DNA from: Plenodomus lindquistii
Taxonomy: Eukaryota; Ascomycota; Dothideomycetes; Pleosporales; Leptosphaeriaceae
NCBI GenBank assembly: GCA_025504975.1
Contig: JANUWI010000019.1
Coordinates: 558,001-622,000 of the forward strand
Length of the DNA: 64,000 nucleotides
Direction: 5' to 3'
Both the position numbers and the translations under genes were made by a program. Positions 46,130 through 56,552 of this stretch are shown in pieces. The notes beneath the pieces are model-generated. The model was not told the origin of the DNA, searched no databases, and worked only from the letters and a program-made list of their open reading frames with translations. Position 1 is the first letter of the stretch, and each line of letters begins with the position of its first letter.

Positions 46130-46525
46130 CTACTCCACCCTCACCTTCACGCTTACCCTCCGTCTAAAATCCAGTGTCAAAATCCCTATATCCCGCTCAT
46201 CCACCGCCTCTCTCAGCCTCAGCATCGGAATCTCTTCATCCGTTTCTGCATACACCGCTGACGCTTGGTTCAGCGATTCAAGACGCGAAACCGGCGTTTG
46301 GCAAACTTCTTTCAATTCTCGCGCTTCTTCATTTGCCGGAATAATAGCTACGTATTTTTCCTGCGCTTTGAAGTTTTCTTGTAGATGTGGATCTAGTGGT
46401 GGTGCTGGTTTTGATGGTTAATATGGCCTTGTGTGAGACGATGGGGTAGATGTCTGTGTGTTAATCTGAGTAGAGGCATCTGGCGTATTCATGTCTTGTG
46501 TGCTGAAAAGTGTGTTTGTGGACAT
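46130..46525 (-). pseudogene. Small gene with an in-frame TAA at codon 36
   Basis: From the ATG at 46525 the minus-strand frame reads 35 codons (MSTNTLFSTQDMNTPDASTQ.., ending HTRPY) to a TAA at 46418-46420, then stays open for another 95 codons (PSKPAPPLDPHLQENFKAQE.. to ..RRRVSVKVRVE). The second part has strong protein character (balanced charge, helix-forming) but no usable ATG of its own for its first 70 codons. No GT donor exists between the ATG and the TAA that could splice the stop out. A C-to-T change of CAA to TAA would explain it. No family recognised. It could be a pseudogene, a readthrough gene or a gene whose true first exon I did not find. Confidence 0.4.
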
Positions 46526-47201
46526 GGTGATGAGGGGGGTGAGGGCTTGGGATGGGGTAGGGCTGTGATGGGTTATGTAAGTTTTTGCTTGGGGAATGTT
46601 ATGGGTAGGGGCTTAGAGGGCGAGTGTGAGTGACGTACGGAGTTTTAGACGTTGTGTCTGGGTTATGGGCTTACTGGGTATGTTTGGAGGGGCAGGAGGG
46701 GAGAGTGAGAGACTGGGGTATGGGCATGATATAATAATTTTTATTGCGAAATATGACAACTCCGCACATCTTATGATTTCAACTCCTTCTTTGCCAATGA
46801 GACTGGATCTAAAGCAGTGGTACATCGACGTGTCCTTGTCTTTTCATTCTCATCTTTGGTGATGTCTTAGTGCGGAAATAAGTCTAGTTTCATGCAGGAA
46901 CAATGCCTTGCAGTATTGGAAAAACATCGGTTAATCTGCACCGCTTATTTATGCACTGAGCTCTAACATTGGGTTGTCCATGGTTTAAAGTGATGATTTT
47001 CTGGCGCTTCCTTGAATCTCTCGCGTAGCGGAAAACTCATCTTCCAAAGAGATAGTTGCTTTTGGTTCCAACGCGGTCAAACATGCGTTCTCGGTCCCGA
47101 GAGCAGCTCCCCATGAGTGTTTTCCCAGCGCACAGCCGATCAACAGCTACCACATCTCCTTAGTCAGGCCAATCCCATTGCTAGATCTTTGTACCCAGAG
47201 G
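46526..47201. other. Intergenic
   Basis: No gene is seen. Contains the presumptive promoter of the 46525 gene and the 3' region of the RING-H2 gene. Confidence 0.4.
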
Positions 47202-47666
47202 TCATTCATCCAGTCCGCCGCGCACCCCTACTCGCCCTTCATGACGTCTCCCAACCGCGGAATCTCGCCAACTTGCCATCTCTCTCACCAAACTCTGCAG
47301 CATCTCCCTCGGACCTGTATAATGCCCCCTCGGCAGGTCCGCATGACACAGCGGACACGTCTTGGAGCGCGTTATCCACCGCATCATACAGTGTTGATGG
47401 AATACGTGGTTGCATCCATGAACCTGGTGGGGCCAGCGGGTTGATGTGTAGTTGTCTAGGCAGATGAGGCAGTATTTCAGATCGACGGTTTGAATGGGGA
47501 TGGGTTTGAGGAGAAGGAGGAGGGATGGTTCTTGGAGCTTGGCTAGTGTCTGGCTGGGGGTGTTGATGCGGACTGGAGAAGACGTGTTGGGTTGGGGTTG
47601 GGGTTGTGAGTGAGGGACTCGGGCTAGTATCTCGCGAATTACTTCGTACTGGGGTTGAGAAGACAT
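47202..47666 (-). CDS. RING-H2 finger protein, 154 residues
   Basis: Probable E3 ubiquitin ligase. The RING-H2 is complete: Cys66-x2-Cys69, Cys85-x-His87, His90-x2-Cys93, Cys104-x2-Cys107 (CLICLD..GCNHVFHQHC..CPLC), with a Trp (MMRWITR) in the usual E2-contact position. The N-terminal 60 residues are Gln/Pro/Ser-rich; the C-terminal 45 form a basic helix (LQSLVREMASWRD). No membrane span. The + strand ORFs over 47117-47467 are antisense shadows. It is a short orphan RING protein; substrate unknown. Confidence 0.85.
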   Translation of the reverse strand: MSSQPQYEVIREILARVPHSQPQPQPNTSSPVRINTPSQTLAKLQEPSLLLLLKPIPIQTVDLKYCLICLDNYTSTRWPHQVHGCNHVFHQHCMMRWITRSKTCPLCHADLPRGHYTGPREMLQSLVREMASWRDSAVGRRHEGRVGVRGGLDE

Positions 47667-48207
47667 GTTTATTCGGGGTGGAATGAGTTGTGAAAAGAGT
47701 GCAGGTGGTTTATCGGGGGTAAGTGGGTTTATGGATCATTCCGATAACTGGGGTGAAAAACGCTATAAATAGGAAGAAATGCGCGAATCGGCATAGGTTA
47801 CGACTTTCAAGCGCTAAAAGAATCTTAAACCAAGATATGCTGTCTCCGAATGTGGCTTCAAGCTCTCGATGTTCAGAACATTTCTGCTGGAACAATGGTT
47901 TCGGTGATGCGAGACTAACTATTCATGCATGGCACAGTTTAGTCTTCTATAGCTTACCATGGACATGAGCGAAGCACACTTCACACTTCATACCTTTGAA
48001 AATGAGAATCAGTTTTGTATGGTGCGTAAAGTCTGGTAAAGGCCACCTTTATACCGTGGGGCATATCAATTTCCCTTCCTCTGACTCACGACCCTTTGTA
48101 TATCACTGTGATCCTCTCACGATATATTCCGTTCCACTACAAAATATCTCACCAACCCCAGAAAGCCCCAAGCATCTCACAACCTACCATACCATAGCAC
48201 CACCAAA
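47667..48207. promoter_or_regulatory. Divergent intergenic region
   Basis: 541 bp between the start codons of the RING-H2 gene (minus) and the phosphoesterase gene (plus); it should contain both promoters. The last 60 bp are C/A-rich leader. No gene is seen. Confidence 0.5.
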
Positions 48208-49122
48208 ATGGCTTCCCTCCTCTTCCAGATCCACTCAGACCTCCATCTCGAAACCCCCCTCCTCAAACCCTCATACACCCACTTCACCTCCGCATCAACA
48301 TTTCCCCTCCAGGCCCCGAACCTCTTCCTCCTCGGCGACATTGGCCTGATAAAACACCCGCAACTCTTCGTCTTCCTGCGCACCCTGCTCCTACAACGAA
48401 GCGATCTCCGAATCTTCTACATCCTAGGCAACCACGAAGTCTATGGCATGAACATGGACGTCGCCGTCGCAAAACTCGAGCAATTCGAACGAGACTGCAA
48501 TTTCGAGCGGAAGCGATTCTTCCTACTCAATCGGCGGCGTGTAGATATCGATGACCGGGTTACGGTGCTGGGCTGCACGCTCTGGACACAAATACCGGCT
48601 GAAGCGGCACAAGCGGTGGGAAGCAGGGTAATGGACTTTTGCAAGACGAATGGGATTTGGGGAAGGAGTGTGGAGGAGCATAATGCGGATCATGCGAGAG
48701 ATCTTGCATGGCTTAACGCACAAGTTGAGAATATTGCGACGAATGAACCACAGCGGGAAATTGTGATCTTGACGCATCATTCGCCCACTGTAGATGTCAG
48801 GGCAAACGACCAGAGACATGCGAAGAGCGAGATGGCGGCGGGATTCTGCACGGATTTGAGTAGGGAGGTGTGCTGGAGGAGCGAGAGGGTGAAGATGTGG
48901 GCGTTTGGACATACGCATTTTAGTTGCCAGTACGTTGATGATGGGGAGTGTGGAAGGGAGGTGAGAAAGTTGGTGATTGCGAATCAGAAGGGGTATGCGA
49001 GTGTTTTGGCGAATCGGGGGTGGGAGGTCGAACCTGTAGTTGTGGCGGCCGGAGAGTGGAGGGTTGTTGTTGGGGCCATGGAGGAGTGGAGGATATGTGT
49101 AGGGAGGGAGGACCATGTGTGA
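48208..49122 (+). CDS. Calcineurin-like metallophosphoesterase, 304 residues
   Basis: Metal-dependent phosphoesterase of the calcineurin superfamily. All metal-binding blocks are present in order: D-x-H in HSDLHLE (about residue 9), GD in LLGDIG (about 42), GNHE in LGNHEVYG (about 73), THHSP (about 192) and GHTH (about 236). Single exon, intact. The closest type by eye is the group of short fungal phosphoesterases without signal peptide, so a cytosolic enzyme. The substrate (phosphoprotein, nucleotide or phospholipid) cannot be inferred. Confidence 0.9.
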   Translation: MASLLFQIHSDLHLETPLLKPSYTHFTSASTFPLQAPNLFLLGDIGLIKHPQLFVFLRTLLLQRSDLRIFYILGNHEVYGMNMDVAVAKLEQFERDCNFERKRFFLLNRRRVDIDDRVTVLGCTLWTQIPAEAAQAVGSRVMDFCKTNGIWGRSVEEHNADHARDLAWLNAQVENIATNEPQREIVILTHHSPTVDVRANDQRHAKSEMAAGFCTDLSREVCWRSERVKMWAFGHTHFSCQYVDDGECGREVRKLVIANQKGYASVLANRGWEVEPVVVAAGEWRVVVGAMEEWRICVGREDHV

Positions 49123-50369
49123 GATGCACCAACAAGGGCATTCTGCGGCCAGATCCGTGCATGATGGCATAGCTTTGTAGTAGTCACAATTCTGCCAATG
49201 AAGACAATATGTCAGGAACTTATACTATGCATGTCTTGCGATAACAGACCGCGGGATGAAATGCGAGACTGGCTTCTGCTTAGCGGCAATGATTCCGATT
49301 TGATATCCCCCTTCCTTACCGAGTATTTCGAGATACTGATAATTTTATCATCTGAGCTCGTGACATCGATATACAAGGGATTCTTTACATATCGACGCAT
49401 CTTTGCGGCCCAGTGTGAGCGTGATGTCGTTCGCTTCAAACGAGCGTGCCTGTCATTCTGGGCAATTTACGGAACCTTGATGAGCTGTGCCCACAGGCTG
49501 TGTGTAGCGAAGAAGCATGCAATACGCTGTCCTTGGTGTTGATAACCCAGGTATTGATGGCGCGATAGAGATCATGTCTTTCGCCGTGTCAAAGCTCTGC
49601 GACCGCATTGTGTCAAGTCAGGCGGATGCGGGCTCCATCACTAGACCAGAGTGCAGGATGTATCCTTAATCTCTCCTCTGTGGATTCTCATATGCGAGGC
49701 TGGCCGGCTGGCAGGTGGCGCTGACTAAGACGTTTATCCAATTGTGCTGGAGTCGTTCCTGCATCCCCTGCGCGGCTGAAGTCGCAGTTGCCCCACTTCT
49801 GCACCAGACGCGACTCCTCAACAACGCCGGGTCGCGCACGCATCACCATATCCTTTTCGATCGTGCATGTACACTGTGCTACTGTCACGGTGAGCATGTA
49901 TGCGTGACCACTCACACTGCCGTGGTTTGGCCAGCGACACGACCACTCGAATCGAAGTGCGCCCTCAAAACTCGCGGCTTCCTCAAACCGGCCACGTGAG
50001 GCACACCAGCCCGTTCGATTCACACACCTGCACGAGACAGCCGGGCATAGCATCTGCGAAACGAGACCAAAAATGCAATTGCATTGAAGACCATTTGATA
50101 CAGTCTGGGAACTCCTCTTTTCGCCATAATCCAAAGACCGTTATCCCTGACACGTAAGACAAGACATCGCAGCCAACAACGCCAGTCGTGGTTCAAATTG
50201 TACCAGGCCGGTCCAAAAGTCCAACACAAGGTTCCTTTGAAGCTTTTATGCACGCTAACAACACCAAATCGATCCCAAAGGTAAACGTATTATGCGCTCA
50301 GCGCCGGACAAGATGTGGTATGTTTTGTCGGCGCGATGAAGACTAAAAACGAGACTGGCCAGTCGAGGC
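49123..50369. other. Intergenic
   Basis: ORFs at 49198-49542 (plus) and 49688-50134 (minus) overlap antisense frames and show no domain features. I see no supported gene. Confidence 0.4.
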
Positions 50370-50764
50370 TCATGTACTCCTTCGTATCCGCTGATTGATT
50401 GGGATCGGTGCGTTGACAAAGACGTTGGATTCGTCGGCGATACGAGACTGCTTCTCTTCATATTCGCGTGAGGAGAGCTTCAGGTCGTCGATTTGCGCCT
50501 GGTTCGTCAGCTTAGGACCAATGCCAGCATGATACGAATGGAATACCTTGGTCAAAGGGGGGCCGATGGTTGTGATCAGAAATCCATCACGACCCTAGTC
50601 AGACGGTAAGCTTGATCACTTCACCTGCAATCTAGGTCGAAAAATACCTGGAAGGTGTACGGCCTGACAATAGCGTCTGGCCCACAGTGGTAGCGGATCT
50701 CATTCTGGATGACGGCTCTTGAAATGCCGTACCCAGGGACAAAGTAAGAGTTGGGTACCGCCAT
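50370..50764 (-). CDS. Small conserved-looking protein, 113 residues, one intron
   Basis: Exons 50648-50764 and 50370-50594 flank a 53-bp GT-AG intron (50595-50647). Splicing joins ..AIVRPYTFQ to GRDGFLITTIGPPL, giving 113 residues from MAVPNSYFVPGYGISR to ..QRIRRST. Sequence character is strongly protein-like: an N-terminal PGYGISRAVIQNEIRY segment with alternating conserved-type residues, then an extended GRDGFLI turn, then a long charged helix (IDDLKLSSREYEEKQSR). No membrane span. I do not recognise a named family, although it looks like the short uncharacterised proteins shared by filamentous fungi. It is the only convincing gene between 49.1 and 54.6 kb. Confidence 0.68.
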
Positions 50765-53700
50765 TATTCAGTATTAACAACGATTCAAGAGTGGACGTTT
50801 CGAGAGGGATGATCAGAGCCGGCTGTGGTATTGATGAACACGCTGAGTAGTCGACCATGAGCTTGGGCGCACGGAACCTTATACTACTCTACCAGAAGGC
50901 TTGCAAGCAGATTGGTATGGCATCCCTGTCACAACAGATGTTCCACACTGGCGCTGATCAGTCTGCCACAGCGTCCGTCATTGTGGTTGCGGACTGCGGA
51001 AGAGACGTCCTTCGTTGGGCGGAGATGCACTGATGCCGCTCGCCTCATTGTTCGCCCTGTCGAGCCCAACGCCATCATTGGGCAGCCAGTAGCACCGAAC
51101 GCTGCACTTCGCTTTACGAATTCCGCCCACTCACAAAATCGCCCTCATGTTACCAGGGTTGTCTGGATCAGGCACGCGTCAAAACTGTTCCAGCGAGTTT
51201 GGGGTCTTGATGCGTTCTGTCGGTGACAACGCAGCTGCCACGTCGGCATTTCTGGATTATCCGCAGTCATAACGGTTGTTTAAGACGATCTCTTCGCCAC
51301 CACGCGCTTGGAACATGCTTGCGACATGACTTACTCTCTTGACACTATTTCGCGAAACCCTACACCATTCTGGATGCTGCTTTCACAGTGCAGCCGAGCT
51401 TGTGCGGTGTGGTTGACATTTTGGCGACTACTCTCGGCGTCGATCATTTTCGCACTACGATTATGCACGATCACATCACCTCGTGTGCAGTCCGTCCTCA
51501 TTCGCAAGGCCGGCTCTCAAGGGGTGCCAATGTTTGCGTGATGGTTTCTTTACCGCTGCTCTCTCCACCAACTTGCCGGAGGATTCGATTATGGCAGGGA
51601 AAGCCCTTCTTGCCCGTGATGCATCGGGCTACCTGCTATCAATGTCCCAGCAGACCGCAAGTTCGGATAGCATGGTTGCGTAGTCGGGCATCAAGTCATG
51701 CCATCTCGGCATTCCTCGAACCAGCCCAGAGCTGATACCTAGTGGCGCATTTCACAGCTGTCCCAAATTCTTGACCTGGATTACCCCGCTTGTCTCCTTA
51801 GCGACCAGCTCGAAGACTCATGGCACAGAAGACTAAGGTACAACATACTGCAAGAACTCCAGTTCTAGGAGGCCAACATCGATTGACTCCCGATGTAAAC
51901 GCTTCAATCTCCTTGCGTGGCGGGGCTACTCAGCGTCCAGGATCAGCGTTGCACACCAGACGCTATCTGCACATGTCATTCGGTCGATGCACATAACGGT
52001 ATCTGCACTGTGTAATCGTCCCACACGCACATCTCGCCTGTTGCAGCGAATCCACCGATAGACGACTGACTGCGCCCTGTCCCAGCACGTATGCTGGCCA
52101 CCCACATACTCAGTACAATGTGTATACAGGCACCGCGACACGTAGGTCAGCCCAATGCCCAACGCATGGACGATCTTGACCAACTCCAGGTTCTTCCTCA
52201 CATCGATACATGGTTCTTGGACTGGAGTACCCGAGACTACCCCGCGTGTTCCAATGTGCACTCGCCAGGACGCCAAATCATTGTGCGTGCCTCTAACAAC
52301 TCATGTTCGACGACGTCATCCAGACATTCCAGGCACTGCGCGAACATCCCGCAAGGCGCTCTACATTTCCAGTCACGGACGTCTGCCTGGCTATGGACTC
52401 GGATGGGTGCGCGCATGATAAGGCAACACAAAAGCCATGTGCAGCCCACGCGTATCGGTCAATGAAGATCATGAAGCGGGAGATGGCGCAGGCCGGAGTA
52501 CTCCATCGGTACCAGATCACGATAGTCATGGCAGAATAGTGCAACGTGGCAGATAGTGGCCCTACCTGAGTCAGCTCATTTCCGCTTCCGGAGCGTCAAT
52601 GCGTTACAGCCCCGAGTGACACGGCAACGGCAACAGCAACAGCACCGAGTTGCCCACAGTATCCTCGCTTCGAACCCAGTTCCTGAGCCATTGGATATGC
52701 CTGATCAATCAGCGTGGGGGTCTGGCCGGAAGAAGCCAGGTCGTATTACCAAGCGTGAGGCTTACTCTAGTCCTCTAGTAATACTGTAAGCCTAAGTTGT
52801 CCTGTCGCTGCGGCTCGAGATGCGCAATATCGCGTTCGTGCACTGATGCTTTCACTGAGCAGAAACTCACTGGGACTTCAGTAATTTTACTTGTCAACCA
52901 GTATTCGTTCCAGCCGTCATGGTACTTCATTCTGGCCGAAATACGTAGCGTCCCATGCAACCAATCGAAGATCGCTCAATCATGATGTGGATGCGGAATA
53001 AGAAAGAAAGATATCCTCGCTCGGTTGCCTCATTTATGCCTTACCACGGGTTTAGTGCCAGCAGTATATGGGCCACAGCTACGCGAATGTATCACATCCG
53101 CTGATTGAGGCGTCCAGATCAGGCATTCAGAAGATCTCCAAAAGTCCTTGCCGGAACACTTGCTCATTGCTGTTCAGTACACCTCCAGAGCGGCTATTGG
53201 TCCCTTGGCCACTGTGAAAGAGGCAGCAACCATACTCAGGGCGATGAAGTAATCCTTTGTCCTGGAGGCGAAGGAATTGCGGCTTGTCAGCTTCACTAAA
53301 GTGGAACGAGGTCTTGCCCAACGAAATTCGACTACTGTGGTGAAGAATTCCCGTCACATCGCATTGTCACACATGGCTTGATATCCTCGCGCCAGCAATT
53401 TTCTGCGTGATCTTCGGGAAGACCGCCAGACAGTGTTGCGTACTCTGGGGGTATTTCGGTTATGGCGATAAAACGGCGATATCAGCAGGACCTGCTGGCA
53501 CAGCGGCCACCTTTCCACCATCAGCCAGGCCGGCATGTATGGCTTACAAGCATCGTTTGCTGATCAGTCTTCAGCATGCGTACAGCTTTGATCTCACCTC
53601 AGACCTATGCCTCCTGCTCAACAACGCCCTACCAGAAGCCCTGGACAGACTGCCTCACCACCCTTGACAACGCTGCTTTCACCGGCCAATCAACCCAGGC

Positions 53701-54647
53701 AAACCATCACGCGAATTGCATGCTGAATCATCCTTGAGCTTAACCGCGCACTCCCGGCTCCCCATTCTACATAGTCGTCTCGGATCTTATCCGAGGAATG
53801 AAGCGAACGACTCCACTCACGAGAGTCACATGTGCGTGTCCGAGATTGTTTCCTCGTAAACCCTTGACACCACTACCTATGTTTCAATGAAAAGTCCTCA
53901 CCCGCAGAATGTCATCCCTTTCGCAAGTCGTCTCACGGAAATCCAAGGCAGCCAATAGGACGCGCGACCAGAATCCGTTGGAATCGAAAGCGTTAGCCAA
54001 ACGGCGATCTTGGGATCGGCGAACTTGATCGGCTATAAAATTACTACATTTGTTGGGTAGACCTGAGGTAAATGGTAGATCATGCGTTGTTAAGGTATAC
54101 ACGTCTCATACTCGGGTGTTGTGTGTGCATGAGGCGTGCATGTTGCTGGACGAACCTACTGGTCGACCTTCGTTCCAAAGTCGTGCGGGAAAGGTGTGAA
54201 CACTATGTGAGACCAACGACGAAATCACTATGCTTGCTGCTTCGGAGTGGACGGATGGCAACGTGCTTCACTCTAAAAACTCATTTCGTTCTTCGTACAG
54301 TACAGATTACTCGCCGCGCCTGGAGAAATGCTCGATCCAGCTAGAACGACAAATTACTGTCGCGTCCCCTTGTACTGCAACTACACTCTTGATACGACGT
54401 TGTTACATCGCCGACTGAACGTCAGTTCGCTTTTTGTCTCTCGTTACGCAATACATACAAGTCGAAGATCAGCTCTTTTTCCACGCCAAATCCACTTATT
54501 ACACCCTCAAGGACCGGAATTAGCTCCTTTACCATACCGCGTGTCACTTGCCATACGATCGAAGTCCTCAGCTAATGCTTTGTCAGATCATCTCCATCTC
54601 AAAATAGCTTTACTCCACATGTAGCTCTCATCTGTCCACAAACACTC
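50765..54647. other. 3.9-kb gene-poor stretch
   Basis: Only ORFs of up to 124 codons, overlapping on opposite strands, without splice-consistent extension or domain features. Base composition is mixed, not strongly A/T-biased, so this does not look like heavily RIP-mutated transposon DNA. It may be relic sequence or contain non-coding transcripts. No terminal repeats were found by eye. Confidence 0.4.
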
Positions 54648-56552
54648 TTAGAACTGAGCTCCCCGACGAACCGACTCTAGCACCTCACGCTGCTGCTCCG
54701 ACAACCGCTCGGCAGCACCCGTTGGGAGTTGACTTCCGTTGCCCATCTGGCCCTCGCGTCTCATCGAATTGGTATCCCGCAATGACATTTCGGCCTCGCG
54801 GCGGGCAAGGGCAAGTTGACGAGCACGTAGCGCAGCCTCATGGGCGTTGAACTGCGGCTGGCCCGGGTTGACATTCTGATGGACTGGGATATAACTTACC
54901 GAGTACGGGGGTGGTGGCGTGGAAGAGGAGAAACGGATGGAATCCATGTTCGGCAAGGGGAGTTGAGCGCGAGGAGTCGGTGCTTGCATAGGAGGACGGC
55001 GGGTCGGAGGCGCCGTGAAGCGCGGCTGTTGTGCACCGGCGGCCGGGTCGTTGTCGTTGGGGTGTGGGTTGCCGAAAAGAATACGCAGACGTTCGGTCTC
55101 AGCTTGGACGGCGCGGAAATCATTTGCTTGTTGAGGAGCTCCAGTGTTGGGACCATAGCCACCGTTGGGATTCCGCAAGCTGTCTAGGTAGCGGTTCGTA
55201 GGGCCAGTATCACGGGAAGCATTGTGATCGGGTCGAACATGCTGGGCATTATCGTTCTGGCGTACACGTCCTCGGCGGCCTGCGAAACCAGTATCGCGGG
55301 CACGTTCACGGACGTCCTCAAGATCGCGGTTGAAGTTGTTGAAGTTGCGAGCCTCTGCTGCGTAGTTCTCACGTACGGCACTTGTGGCTGCGGCGTTGCG
55401 GTTGCTGCGGTTGCGCGCTGCGTCTATTTGCTGTCGCATGGAGAGCTGCTCTTGTGCATGGCCAGCGCGTCTGCTCGTAGGTCTGGCTGGATGAGAGGCG
55501 GTGCGAGGCTGGGGTGTCGGGAGAGCGGCTCCGTTCATACCTGGCATACCACTCGTACCTGGCACACTATTTGTTCCCGGCGTACCATTCGTATCCGCCA
55601 TATCGTTCATACCTGGCGAACCGTTCATCCCCGGTATACTGCCCATGCTCGCAAGACCCCCCAACTTTCCGAGCTCACCAAAACCACTGAGCGCCTTGTT
55701 GACGATGGCTTGAACGTCGACTCCTCCTGTGGGATTGTTTGGGTCTGCACCTGGCGCGCCACCATTCGCTCCTTGCAGATTCCCTAGAGCACTGAGACCA
55801 GAGAGTGGACCAAGGGCTCTACTCAGGATGCCTTGGATATCACCTAGGCCTGTCATCTGAGGTGCGCTCCCAGGAGATGGGGTGGCACCGTTTGCGCCGG
55901 ACATGCTGTTGTTGCCGGAGAGACCAGGCATGTTTCCCAGACCATCAAACGCATTGTTGAGGATACCTTGTATGTCGACTTGTCCCATGGGTCCTGCCGT
56001 CGCCGCCGGAGCTGTAGGCTGTGGGGCTGCAGGCCGTGAGTCGGTAGGGCGAGGAGCAGTAGGACGGGGAACAGTCGTTTGTGGCGCCGTCGGTCGTGGA
56101 GCAACAGGACGTGGAGCCGCCGGTTGTGGAGCTGCATACTGTGGCGCTGTAGGTCTTGGAGCAATCCAGAGGGCGCGGCAAATCGGGCATCGCTTCTCCT
56201 GGTTAGGATTGCGGTTGAGAAGATCGCGCAAGCAGGCCCGGCCAATATGGTGATTACATCCTGGAATACCAACGATACGCACACACTCGTCGTCAGAGTA
56301 GTTGTCAAGGCAGATCGGACACTCATCTGTCATAGACACGTTACGATCTTCCAAGGCGTGCCTGCTAAGGAACATCAATGTGTCCCTAGTATCAGGCGCG
56401 CTGGCGGGACCAGATCGATCCGCCCCAGCGGTCGATTGCGCAGGCTGGCCTGGCTGTCGGCTCATCTCTTCCCCCTGCCTTCTCGACTCCAGATAGCTAT
56501 GGCTTGTAAGACTTGTTGGGGGGCCCCGCTGTTGAATTGGTGGGTTCGACAT
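54648..56552 (-). CDS. Large RING-finger protein with Pro/Ala and Gly/Asn repeats
   Basis: Single-exon gene, 634 residues. RING near residues 78-125 (CPICLDNYSDDECVRIVGIPGCNHHIGRACL..CPIC), with an initial H-H pair, so E3 ubiquitin ligase activity is likely. After it come about eleven copies of an AP(R/Q)PTAP-like unit (about 131-190), then three similar DIQGILNNAF / DIQGILSRAL / DVQAIVNKAL repeats spaced about 50 residues, each followed by a GLGxLxGLS hydrophobic stretch, then a PGMNG/PGTNG array (about 300-345). The C-terminal 280 residues are Arg/Asn/Pro-rich and helical at the end (AALRARQLALARREAEMSL). The repeats are probably disordered or sticky. The overall family is not recognised. 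Confidence 0.85.
   Translation of the reverse strand: MSNPPIQQRGPPTSLTSHSYLESRRQGEEMSRQPGQPAQSTAGADRSGPASAPDTRDTLMFLSRHALEDRNVSMTDECPICLDNYSDDECVRIVGIPGCNHHIGRACLRDLLNRNPNQEKRCPICRALWIAPRPTAPQYAAPQPAAPRPVAPRPTAPQTTVPRPTAPRPTDSRPAAPQPTAPAATAGPMGQVDIQGILNNAFDGLGNMPGLSGNNSMSGANGATPSPGSAPQMTGLGDIQGILSRALGPLSGLSALGNLQGANGGAPGADPNNPTGGVDVQAIVNKALSGFGELGKLGGLASMGSIPGMNGSPGMNDMADTNGTPGTNSVPGTSGMPGMNGAALPTPQPRTASHPARPTSRRAGHAQEQLSMRQQIDAARNRSNRNAAATSAVRENYAAEARNFNNFNRDLEDVRERARDTGFAGRRGRVRQNDNAQHVRPDHNASRDTGPTNRYLDSLRNPNGGYGPNTGAPQQANDFRAVQAETERLRILFGNPHPNDNDPAAGAQQPRFTAPPTRRPPMQAPTPRAQLPLPNMDSIRFSSSTPPPPYSVSYIPVHQNVNPGQPQFNAHEAALRARQLALARREAEMSLRDTNSMRREGQMGNGSQLPTGAAERLSEQQREVLESVRRGAQF

Noticed and set aside
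47117..47467. 116-codon + strand ORF
   Set aside because: Antisense to the RING-H2 gene, whose zinc ligands are complete.
48523..49170. 215-codon minus-strand ORF
   Set aside because: Antisense to the metallophosphoesterase, which has all metal-binding motifs.
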